DNA of 64,000 bases from the NCBI GenBank assembly GCA_964035545.1, contig OZ037766.1:8441722-8505721 (forward strand), given 5' to 3'. Source of the DNA: Bugula neritina. Lineage: Eukaryota; Bryozoa; Gymnolaemata; Cheilostomatida; Bugulidae. Position numbers and translations under genes: made by a program. Below, one piece after another: positions 13,317-25,100 of the stretch (the first letter of the stretch is position 1; every line of letters starts with the position of its first letter). The notes below the pieces were generated by a model. The model did not search any database, was not told the origin of the DNA, and was given only the letters and a program-made list of their open reading frames with translations.

Positions 13317-16300
13317 AGCTCAGGCTAAAAGAAATCACAATTCCAGATTTGTTTCAAGGTAAGAAATATTTTTCGAAGTTGTTCATAATTGGTTTATTTG
13401 CTTAGGATAATAAACAGCCTTCGTTCAAGTGTTTTTAAACAACTAATAAAGTGTTTTTATATAAAAAAAAACTATAAAATTGTAAATAAAAAAAACTCAA
13501 AAGAAATGGTGACATTTCATAATGCTGAAAAAGTCTTCACAGCTATAACACTCGGGAATATAAAATTTCGGCAATTTTGTTAGGTTTTTCGAAAAAAGAA
13601 TTTTTTAATGCTGTGTTTCTTTTTATATAGTTATTTTAGAGTTGTGTTTTATAAATTTGTGAATACATTTTGCTTGCAATTGCATATATGCCTTATTCCT
13701 AAAATAAAATAACTTGACTATGAGAAGCTTATGGAATTGAAAATTGTTCGATTTCTTAGCAATGCAAGATTTGAAGCTTTACCATTGCAAATAGTATCAT
13801 GTGAATATTTTTATTTTAGGGAGCATTTAGAATGTCCAAGAAAGGAAGCTGGAGATGATGGTACGTTTTCAATTATTGTGGCTAGCAAAACTTTTGTAAA
13901 TTTAACTCTTGTTGGATAATAAATTTAAGTTGACATCACTACATATTAATTTAACCTTTCACCATCAAGTTTATTTTGCCAGTAAGTTTTATGACTTTCT
14001 ATTCAGCAGACGAAGATGAAGAAGCTAAGCATCAAACTATTCCATTTCCAGTAGCAATGTGGGATTTTCAACACTGCGACCCTAAAAAATGTACGGGAAG
14101 AAAACTTTATCGACACAAGAAAATTAAAGTGCTGAAATTGACTGAGAAGTTCAAAGGAGTTGTGCTCACTCCAGTTGGCTCACAGTGTGTGTCACCAGCT
14201 GATAAGTATGTCTGCTGAGGATTATTGAATTTCCATACTTTAAATTCAGATAATCAAATGAAGGACGATCTAAAACTGTTGAACAGTTGTAGCCCTGTAA
14301 TTAAAAGTCTAGGGCGACACATGTTGGACTAGGCTAATGGGTCAGATCTGGGCATGTTTGGAAGTAATGTCAGAATGTCATCTGGCTATAAGTACTTCTC
14401 CGTTAGCACCCCCAAACCATTACCAACATAGTTTTAGTTCGCTTCCCATCTAAAAACCTATATGGAGGAGGTTCACAGAGATTGTGATTGCAAGCCAATG
14501 TAAACTTTTAATGCTGCTTATATATGATAATTTTACTTTCAATCATATTGACTTAATATGTATATTATAACATTTACTTTGGGTGCTAGATGAATTTATA
14601 CTTACAGGCACTATTTAATTTTTCAATTAATTGTTTAATGTTATGTGAATTTCAGAGATATCATTTTACAACATGGCGTTGCTGTTGTGGACTGCTCATG
14701 GGCAAAGTTAGATGAAACTCCGTTTTCTAAAATGAAAGTTGTGCAACCTCGCCTTTTGCCTTACCTTGTTGCGACAAATCCGATCAACTATGGCAAGCCC
14801 TGCAAGCTATCTTGTGTAGAAGCTTTGGCCGCCACTCTTTCATTGGCTGGTAAATAATTCTCAAACTGTTAAAATGTTTGTTATGCTAATGATCGTTTTC
14901 GTTTTTGCAACTATATAGGACATTGAAACTTTGCCAAGTAATTGATAGTGCTATTGCAGGCAACAAACCGTCTTGCTAACATTTATCAGTTATACAATAT
15001 GTTTTAAAGCAATTTTTCTAGTTTTATGTACTTGACATGAATCATGATGAGCCTTCAATTTCATGGGTAGTTCAAAGTGGCATCATTTAGGAAATGAGTC
15101 AATTTTTTGGAGGTTCCCTTTAAACGGTACACTTCTAGTTGAAACTATATAACTTAATTCCTATAAGCATTGTATTCTTTTGTCAATGTTCAACACTACT
15201 GTTTGAGTACATCTTTTTTCCATGACAGCGGAAATATGAGACATGCTAATTCTGTTGTCGACACTAAAAATATATTATACGGCTTAGGAAAAGGAAATTA
15301 TCTAAAAAAGATCATTCAACCTTATATAATGCATTTATGGGACATTTTTTCTCATGGCATTAATTCTGGTACACATAATATAATAAATCCCAAAACTTTA
15401 ATTATATAAAAACATGTTAGATAGTGGAGGACCTTTTATTTATATTGATTTCTACCAAATTTTGATAAGTTCAATTCGCCTTTTAAATCAATATATTTCA
15501 TGTTTTCTGACTCAAATAAACTGTATCAATTCTGTTTGTAGCAAGCAATTGTTGCTAACAGTATTATATAATATTTATTTTATAATTACTTTAGTATCAA
15601 ATGATTTTACAAAAGAAGTTGTCAAAATTGACATTTTTAACTAAAATATTTAATTTTTAAGTTTAGATATAATTGGCTGGGATTTTATTGACAAACTGTC
15701 TTGCTAACATTTATCAGTTGTACAATATAACTTATATACTTATAATATAACAATATTTACTTTATACATTGTTAACTTTACATTATTAATACCAACTAAT
15801 TCAAAAACTATTTAAAAATCCTTAAATTCTGCACCTTACTATGTGTATCTCATTTTCATCTCTCATGCTTTTAATATTTATATATATATCCTAAACTTCT
15901 TGCCAGTGCTTCAGCTATTCATTCCATGCATGGGGTATTGACTTTTATAAAATTCTGTTAGAAATGAATTATAATTTCTAATTCCATCCAATATACTATT
16001 GAAGGTCTAGAAGAATATGGAGAGATGCTAATGAGCTGTTTCAAGTGGGGTCATGCCTTCTACTCAGTGAACAATGAGTTACTACTCAAGTACAAAACAT
16101 GTTCCAGCAGTGCAGAAGTAGTGGCCACCCAAAATACTTATCTCAATGAAATAGACTCTAAGACTGAAACTGATGACAGAGGTATGACTCATCTAAAAGT
16201 TCATTACAAATTCTGGGTTGGAACTTTCTATTGAACTGTAACATAGTTTACTTTAGAGTGTAAAGCAATTAAAATTGAGCAGTGCTATGAGACTTATTTA

Positions 16301-16991
16301 ATATGTAGCATAATCGTGACCTATTACAAGTGAAGTATTTTGAGAAATGATGAATAATTTCACTTATACCAAAGTTGCTCAAATGTCTATGGTGTATTTT
16401 GTAGATCCATTTGATATACCAGACAGTGACGAGTCTGGCGAAATGCATTATAATCCCAATAGAATGGTTGGACAACTCCCTTCAAGGTAGACAGTAATAT
16501 AATACTCATGAAAAAACACCAAATTTTATTTTTAAATTCATATTAAATAATATTTACTAGAAGATTGTATAATCATCACGTTGTTATTTAGAAGATTATT
16601 ATAAGACACATTGAAAATATAAATAACTTTAGCATGATTCCAAGCCCAATTTCTAACTAAAATCCGAATTTGTTTCGTAAAGAGCAGATAACCTCACAAT
16701 AACACTCTTCTTTTTAAAGATATAATTATGTTGGTTTGTGTATACATATGACCTCAGCACAAGATGCTTTGCTCACCCTTATGTGATTATGCCATAAATA
16801 TCTGCACTTCTTAATCCTAAACATCAATGTCTTGTAGTGATTCTGAATCTGAATCCACTGACGAAGAATCAGAAGAAGATCCTTTACCATCACTGAATGA
16901 ACTTGAAATCGGGGATAATACAAGCTCTCCATGTGACGAAACCACAGCATCTGGATTTACAAAGTGCACAAAAAACTTGACACCTTCTTAA
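13303..16991 (+). CDS. TSR3: 18S rRNA aminocarboxypropyltransferase TSR3 (7 exons)
   Basis: TSR3 transfers the 3-amino-3-carboxypropyl group from S-adenosylmethionine to the hypermodified uridine of 18S rRNA, a late cytoplasmic step of small-subunit maturation. Exons: 13,303-13,358; 13,820-13,860; 14,010-14,205; 14,656-14,849; 16,005-16,181; 16,405-16,486; 16,838-16,991. All introns are GT-AG, phases match, and the sum is 900 nt (299 aa; the human protein is about 312 aa). Family motifs in order: [17 protein letters not shown], then a [13 protein letters not shown]-type segment, [46 protein letters not shown] and [12 protein letters not shown] conserved DPFD motif and an acidic Ser-rich tail follow. 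The start is the ATG giving a Lys/Arg-rich [11 protein letters not shown] beginning. The exon 3 acceptor is a CAGCAG doublet that could add one Ala. Exon 4 to exon 5 is the longest intron (about 1.16 kb) and I saw no gene in it. Confidence 0.95.
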
Positions 16992-17112
16992 CTTAGGTTA
17001 TTGAGAAAGCTGTTGTTTTATATTTTTCAACAAATTACATCATATTTTCAACCTGTATAAAAATATATAATTTATATTACTGTACATAGAATTTATTGTT
17101 GGTACAAAAATA

Positions 17113-18398
17113 CAGCACTGGCAAAAGTCTGGAATATACTGCTTTTAAACAAAGTTTTGAACTGTTGGCTATATTTAATGTACCCTAGCAAAATTAGAGT
17201 TGCGTTTTCACTGTATATCTTTACAGTCTGTTACTCTATGCACCAAGACATTATGTCATAACATTGAGTCTTGCATAGTGTCCAACACTCATTTTTTTGG
17301 AAGGAACAGCTAGACAGCATCATTGAGCTTTCACCAAAGGAAAGAGCAGTGCTGGAGCAAAATTAATTAGTCTGAGAGGCTTGAAACAAATAGAAGCAAG
17401 ACAGATACAGCTTCAAGTTAAGACATTGAAAAAAACCAATGGACATCTCAGTCATGAACACAAGAGCCAAACCCAACTTGGCAGGCTATCTAAGGTTAGC
17501 CCACAGGATCTGCAGGTCTCAGCATCTAATGAATAAAGACCCGATCATCCCTTCACCAGATGTTATTTCATCACTAAATATAACTGATAAAGGTGTCAGC
17601 ATAAACTCTTAGGTATCATGCTCAAAAGATGTTGAACCTTAAAGCTTATGAAGCAAGTGTAAGTTGATGATGTCGGCTAAAAACAATGCTGACTGTCTTG
17701 TCTTCAGTCAGAAGTATAAGTATGTATTGGTCACCTGAGAACTGGGGAAAAAGTTATGTTTAGTGATGAGGTTAAAGTAGTGCAGTTCTGTGGAGCAAGA
17801 ACATTTGTGCACCTTTCTCAGTCATGGTCTGGGGATGCATTGCTTTCAAGAGGAGGGTACCACTATTACAGCAACACTGGACCTAGAGATTCTGAAAAAG
17901 AAACTGGGCCCTTTCATGAATATTTTAGATTGTGATAGACTCCAGCAGGATGGAGCACTTGTGCATACTGCAAAAGCTAAGTCATGGCTAAAGGCTAGTA
18001 AGATCAAGGTGTTGGACTGGCTGGCAGCAACCAGGATCTTGATATGGAAAACTGCTGACCCATTTCGAAGTAGGAAGTGGCTAAAAAATACTTCTAAATT
18101 ATAGTGACTTGGTAACGAAGGTGAAAGGTGTTTGAGTGAAGAGCATCACACCAGAGTACTGTGAGAAGCTTGCCAAGTTTTTTAAGAACAAGGGCTGTGA
18201 CACCAAATGCTCATTAGTGACTAAATGGCAACATCTAATGTCAATGATATCCAAAATTCCGAATACCATGTATTTTACTGCTTTGCTAAATTGGTTGCTG
18301 TAAAAGTGTCTAAAACTAATAAAAAAAACAACAAATATTTCTCAAAACTAAAATTGTTGAGTTTTTAATTGAACATTCCAAACTTTTTGCCTGCACTT
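17113..18398 (+). mobile_element. Degenerate Tc1/mariner-type DNA transposon
   Basis: Imperfect terminal inverted repeats of about 25 bp lie at both ends. The left end begins CAGCACTGGCAAAAGTCTGG at 17,113 and the right end is its approximate complement, finishing at 18,398. TA dinucleotides flank both (17,111-17,112 and 18,399-18,400), as expected for Tc1/mariner target sites. The length of about 1.29 kb fits an intact-sized Tc1 element. Confidence 0.88.
17300..18240 (+). pseudogene. Broken Tc1-family transposase
   Basis: Remnants of a Tc1 transposase are spread over several frames with many stops. Near 17,300 there is an N-terminal piece (ELSPKERAVLEQ). Around 17,820 comes a segment like the VMVWG motif before the second catalytic Asp. 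Near 17,935-18,010 there is LQQDGALVHTAKAKSWLKA, followed by a KVLDW piece that corresponds to the family's KVLDWPAQSPDLNPIE region but has lost most of it. A C-terminal piece resembling the family's EYCEKL end lies near 18,150. It cannot encode a functional enzyme. Confidence 0.85.
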
Positions 18399-18503
18399 TA
18401 AACACTAATTACTGGAAAGCGCAAACAGATTTTTGGTAAAATATCATAAAAAGTGAATGAAATACTACATCTTTGCTAGATAACAAAGTAAGGTTATTAT
18501 ATT

Positions 18504-19853
18504 TTAGAGCGTTTTAGGCACGCTGGCTATTATTGGCTTAGGAAGATCACTAAATATTATCTTTCTTTTTATAATTGAGGTCACATCATAATAGTTCTGT
18601 AGCATATTGTCCTTGCAACTTTCACTATCCATTACAGCTTGTTTGGATTTCCTGATGACAGCTAATGGCTTTTCAAGTTTTGCTATTTTTCCATGGAGTA
18701 TGTGATGACCAATTATCATTATAGGCTTGTTCTAAAAAAAACATCACAATAAAACATAAAATATTTTTCTGTTGAATATTAAAGAAACCTAATGACTAGC
18801 TAACTTGGTTTAGGCAGACTATTTCATTCATGAGTACATAATAGTACATTGCACTATGACCCAGGAGACAGCATGCAGTTGTTGGGGTTAGAGCCCTTAC
18901 AACACCAATTCACACAGAAGTGCGCTTATCTGCTACATTACCAAGCCAATCCCAAAAAATATGAAAGCTGGACAGTAGGTTTGTTAAGAGCTCACTCCAA
19001 CCTTTCAGCCTAAATAATACAACAGGCACAAAAGTGCTAGCAATGTAGCTGATGGGGCCCATTGAGTAAACTAGTGTTTAAACCCATCTACCAACATTGT
19101 ATTATCTCCATAACAATATAATTAGTGAAAGCAAATTATATTTGTTTTAAAACTCGGATAATAAATAAGCTTCCAACACTGTAGATTAGCAAAATACTTG
19201 TGTTTTATCAGTTATACTGCATGTGAATAACTGGTTAGCAGAGGCAACTAGTGTGATACCCTGTAATACAATTTAAAATGGTTCCTAATGCATTAATGGT
19301 TTGTGTATTAGGTTATATTGGTTAACATCACTCCACTTTATTCATTTAACAACGCAACTTCCCTACACTATTTCATAACTAAACAAAGATTTTCAAATTT
19401 CTCAATATTCTCATTTTACTATAACAGTAACCAATCAATTATCACTCTAAATAAAAACAACTTGCATGGAAAGTGTTCATCATACACAGCATACCTAATA
19501 TATTTTTCAAACTGTACTGTATTAAAACTCTTGCAAATATATAATGTAAAGTTTTATGCTTGATCAACGACAGAAATGCAGAAAAATAAAGGTTAATTTG
19601 TACCAACTTACTTCATTTGTGAATACTAAATTGCCAATAAATTTACCATCTAGACCTCCCTCAACTCTAGATTGTAATTCTCCTTGCAGCTCTATAATAA
19701 CAGTTTCCTGCTGGTCCGTATCAGTAGTTCTTTGGAACAATCAAAATAATTCAATTAAATATAACATTAGTGACATGTAGTTCGTGGAATATTACTATTA
19801 GCATAATATGTTGCATCAATATATGGTACTTACTTCCCAATAGTCAGAAACAT
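18504..19853 (-). CDS. CHTF8: CTF18-RFC clamp-loader subunit CTF8 (3 exons)
   Basis: CTF8 binds DCC1 and the C-terminus of CTF18 to form the Ctf18-RFC alternative clamp loader, which loads PCNA and supports sister-chromatid cohesion and fork progression in the nucleus. Exons on the minus strand: 19,834-19,853 (seven residues), 19,612-19,729 and 18,504-18,731. The sum is 366 nt, giving 121 aa, which is the length I recall for the human protein. Hallmarks are VIIELQGELQSR in exon 2, then MIIGHHILHGKIAKLEKPLAV and the C-terminal KRKIIFSDLPKPIIASVP in exon 3. Introns are GT-AG with matching phases. The stop lies about 105 bp from the end of the Tc1 remnant. The gene is divergent from UTP4, with start codons 2.3 kb apart. 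The tiny first exon is the least certain part. Confidence 0.93.
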
Positions 19854-22180
19854 TTTAATTCTCCACAAGGGTTTACAGATTTTTCTACAATATACAGTAT
19901 AGTTAAGCTAAATTTAAATGCTTTTTATAAACTTTAAACCTTACACACATACACCCAAAGTTCAAATGTTTACTATTAGTATTATCAACATAATATTATA
20001 TTATACTCTTCATATAATAGGAAAAACAATAGTTAATACTTATACTAACAGTAATTTATAATTATAAATATAATATTAATAATAAGAATAATAATACAAA
20101 TAGCAACACTAATACTAATAGAGTAGCTGTCATGATGATAATGGATTAAGGAATTAATTAGTCGTATCCATTAGCCTTAGGCATTATGATTATGACTTTT
20201 TACTTTCTTAGTTTTTAGTGGTTTATAAAATTTAATTATTAATGATTGAATGGAATAGTAGAACTAGAATATAGTTGACTTATACTTATAGTTAATGTTA
20301 TTACTACTCATACTCATACTGGGTATATCATATAAAACTTATGAGATATTAATATAGTTAGTATTAGTATTAGTATTACATTTAATTTCATACTCATTCA
20401 TAGTCATTGATAAAACTCATTTTTACAGTTAAATGCTAATGAAATTCAAATCGAAATTTGAATCCAAGCAATTGAATTTGAATTATTATAAATATAACTA
20501 TAAACATAATTAATATTATTATTAATAGTAATTACTAATTAGTAATAGATTAATACTAATAGTATTCAGTATGAGTATCAGTATGAGTATTGGTGCATTA
20601 CTGATTCACTCTTACTCTTAGTCTTAGAGTTAGTAGAAAATCGCGACGAACATACCTCTGTCAGTGTCTTCGGACGTGAATTACCACAATTTAGTCTTAT
20701 TAACTTTTATATTTATAAGTGTTATCACGATGCTCTTAATTTTACGAGGTTGGTTGGTAATTTATGGTAACTCTATAATTATATTTAATTCAATACTACT
20801 ACTTACTACTTAGTCTTACGGCAGTATAGTCACATTAACATGTGTCTCTAGTTTAACCGCTTAAAATAGTTGACCAATAATGGTTGAGGTAAATTTTATA
20901 AAAATAGTCCAAATTCATTACTTGCAGACAAAAAGCATACATTCTTGAAGTCAAGGACATTGAACTACACTACGTGTGCCTTACAGCTATTAAAATGCGT
21001 GCAACGGGCATGGTCATTTTAATAGCCCAAGTCGAAACCGAAACTTTCAGTCATAAACGAAAGGGTTGAATTAATATTACACTTATAGTGTTACTATTAG
21101 TTTACTCAACTTTTTATTGTCATGCTATATACGTATACTTGTTTAGTTTTAGTGAATATATTAATAATAGCTATTGTAGTAATAATTCATAGTCGTAATC
21201 ATTTAAAATTAATCATAATGTAAATGATAATGATAATATTAATATTATTATTAATAATATTTATTAATAAATATAATAATCATAATCAATCCAATGAGAA
21301 TGATATTCATATTGATAATCTAAATCATTAAATCTAATGTAATTGTATAAGTTAAAGTATAACATTAAGTTCAACAATAACTATAACATTATCATTATGA
21401 TTAATTTATAACTAGAAGCTTAAAAATAAAATAATAGTTATAGTTGCTTAATCCAAATTCTGAAATTGTTTAACTTTTCTTATTTCTAAGACTAATAATT
21501 ATAATATTAATTATGATGTTAATAATTTAATATTGATAATAAGTTAAATTATAAAATTAAATATAATATCAAATTTAATAATAAAAAAAGTCAAAATATT
21601 TATGATTGTCATTATAATTATCATTATGATTACCATGATCATAATGATATTCATGTAATGGTAACCATAATCGATAATGAATGATAATGATAATCAAGTG
21701 ATTAATCATGATTACATAAAAGTTAGAGCTAAAACTAAAAGTAAAGCCAGATAAAATTCCTTTTCGTCTTTAGTGTGATAGACCGATAGTGATTCTAATT
21801 GAAATGGCAACACTAAATCACTAAAGCTATTAGTATAAGTAATACTAATTGCCTATAAATACAGGTGTAAGTAGTAAGTAGTTAACTATAAGTATCAGAC
21901 AAAGTTAAACTACTAGTAGTAGTAAGCTCAAGACAGAGACTAAAGAGCAAGATGATATTTTAGTTTCAATTTTATTATTGTGATAAATATTTCATAGTGA
22001 TACTGGCTGTGATAATGATTATTTTAATGATTTTAAATTTATAATTTCAATTTGGTTTCACTGTGTAGTTTATTTAATTTTTGACCGAAAATAAACTACT
22101 ATTGTTTTTAATTCATTCTTATTTTGTTCAATTCTATTTTAGGCTAGCATAATATTGTTATTATTTAGTGCACAGCAAAA
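19854..22180. promoter_or_regulatory. Divergent intergenic region between CHTF8 and UTP4
   Basis: 2.3 kb of very AT-rich DNA separates the two start codons. It contains TAGTAT-type tracts (19,970-20,620) and AAT/ATG-type repeats with TGATAATGATAAT runs (about 21,160-21,720). A short, less repetitive segment lies near 20,640-21,070. The region must contain the promoters of both genes if no distant 5' UTR exons exist. No core promoter element is distinctive. Confidence 0.5.
21160..21720. repeat. AAT/ATG trinucleotide-rich tract
   Basis: Long degenerate runs of AATAAT, TGATAA and ATTATC with local inverted symmetry, within the CHTF8-UTP4 intergenic region. Confidence 0.75.
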
Positions 22181-25100
22181 ATGGTGCGAACAAGAAGATC
22201 AGAAGCTGCAACAAAGTTGAACCCTGCTACAAGTCCTAAGCCATGTATGTTTGCGAAGCTTAGATATGTTAGTTACAAATATAAAAGTATTCTGCAATAT
22301 AAGATGTCACTTTATTATTGTTGTTTTGGTTTTGAATTTGTTCCTATTATGTTCTAGCATCTCCTAGAGTGAGGCGTCACAGTTTGTGTGAAACTGGGAA
22401 ATTGGAAAAGCTATCGAATAAAGCTGATGTTGATATGATGGATTTGTCTGGTACGTTCTACTTTACCATCAATCTTGTTATCAGATTTTTAATGTCGTAA
22501 AGATTCAACAAACATTGTATTAAATAAAATTTATTTACCAATTGTAGGAAATGCAGAATCTTCTCAGCAACAGATCACACCCGGTCAGAAATCACCGAAG
22601 ACTGATTCTAGACGAGCCAGGAAGATGTCTCAATCTGAGAGTCGGTTGGACCAACCACCTAAGGATCCCGCAGCGCCGCAGAGAAGGCGTTCTTCAAGTG
22701 AAAGCAGGCAGAAAAGATCTGTAGACTCTCAACCTGAACATTTTCATACTTACCGAATGCACAGAATCAAGTTCTTTGACTATGAGCCACAGGCTATCAA
22801 CTGTATAGCATGCGACCGGGCTAGAAACCGCTTGGCTTTGTCCAGGTATTGATTTAAAATTTTAAAAATTTGAAAGTGTTTCGACATATCATTTACACTC
22901 AAGTTTTCACACTAATTATGTAACATTATAGCGTGTATTGGATTGTTTTACAGATCGGATGGCTCCGTGGAGATATGGACAGTTGGTAGCACTTTCATTG
23001 ATTTATATCAGCAGGCAGTGAGTTTGTTTTTCAGGAAAATATTTTTTAGGAAATTTTATCTTGTTGAGCAGCAAATAAATGCTTTGCATTGTTTTGCTAC
23101 TTGTCTAAATTTTCTTATATTAATCAATTGGGTTTACTGACATAGCCAACTGTTACAGTGCCAAGAGTTTGTGTCACTCAGCTCAGAGCATCTTTTACCA
23201 AAACAGATTTCATGTTTTCCTCACATTTTTAAGTTTGTTTTATCTGTCTTATTCATCTAGATTTTGAGTAATGAAGTTGGAACTTCAATCGAGGCACTTC
23301 TTTGGCACAATGGTATCCTCTACAGAGGTGGAGTTGACGGGGACTTGGTTGAGTATGACATGACTACATACAGGTCAAAGGTAAATTGGTGTAAAGACTA
23401 TATGTCCATTAGTAAGTTAAACACCTCCTTAGTCTGCTAGAACATGTATCTTGGTTATATTATCAATAAATTCATTTGCAGAAGTGCATTCCTGGTCATG
23501 CCGGAGCGATATGGTGCTTAGCATTGAATAAAGATGAGACCCTCATAGCTGTAAGATTTCCACTTTTTCCCATATTATTAAATTATTTTCCAATAGTAGA
23601 TGATGTTAATATATGTGTATTATGTGTAATGTATATTAATACTGTTGTAATATGTATATAAAATTATAATATACACTTAGGTTTCCTCCGTAAAATGACA
23701 ATTGTCTTTGTTGCAATTTTTCTCAAGCTGTGTGCTCACTAAGAACATTACACTGCTCTTTATTGAAGAGAATATCAAAATCATATGATAACTCAAACTG
23801 TTTTTCTTGGTGCGAATCTCTGAATGGCAACACTGCGTCATCATATTTCATTGTATTAATTTATTTCATATATCACCTGAAATACACTTTTCAATCTCAC
23901 TAGACATAATCTTGTTGCAGGCTGGTACTGAGGAGGGCTGTGTGGTTCTGTTTCTATATACTGGAGAAGGATTTGAGTATATGAAGAGCTTGCAGAAGCA
24001 GGAAGGTAGGCTATGTTCTACTTGTATTAATGAAGGTAGAGTCGGAGGTCATTCATAACCACATATAAGAGCTACAGCCACAAGGTCTCGTGGGATAGAA
24101 CAGTTTTTGTTGTGATTGTAGAAAGAATGATGTCTATAGATTGGCATGAAAGTGGAGACATCATTGTTACCGGTGGTCTAGATAACATTCGACTTTGGTC
24201 TGTGGACTCGGGCAATGCCCTGCAGAGAATAACTATAGCTAGACAATCTCCTGATAAGTCGACCATTGTCTGGTCTGTTGCCATCTTGAAGGTACTGCCA
24301 ACTATTTCATCTTTCTCCTTAACAGAACTGCCACTTTATCTCTTCTGCTAAGTGGGAGGTTCTTTTTGGTCTTAATTTTAGTAGTTTTTATACTCTGCTT
24401 TCTTATGTTGCTTACATCAACTATTTGGTTGTCTGGGTGTGTAAACTGGGCTCATATGGAGCTTACAGAAGCCTAAGTAAAGTGTTTGTATTAGTGTTTT
24501 ATTTCTCACATGTTATGGCCAGCAGTTGCTGGTTATTCATCTTTTGCATTACCCTTTCCCAAATTGTAAATCTTGTTATAATAAATTTAGGATATGACAA
24601 TTGTTAGTGGAGATTCCAGAGGCAAAGTAACGTTTTGGAATGGAAAGCATGGCACTCAGCTCAAGGTAAGAATTTACTGTAGTGCCACATCATCATGATG
24701 GTGATAGAACATTGCTATGCATGTCTGTTAAATTCTTCAGTTGTTTTATATCTGTAAATAAAAGTATAGCTTGTTTTGTTAAAATCCAAGTACAAAGAAT
24801 TACCAAATAATGTGCTTGTAGATGTTTAGCTGTCACAGGGCTGACATATTTAGCATAGCTGTCAATGATGACGAGAATCAAGTTTATGCTGCCGGGATAG
24901 ACCCAGTGCTGATCCAGTTTGAACTTACGCCTGTCAATGCTTCTTCTGATTGGCTGGTGTGGCAGAGAGCTTCAGTGCGGGCTCATCACACCCATGATGT
25001 CAGAGCTGTTGTTATGATGAACAACTTTGTCATTACTGGTGGTATGAATATATCATGAGTTATCATTGCTGTTTGGATGCATTTGGCTGTACCAGAGTGA

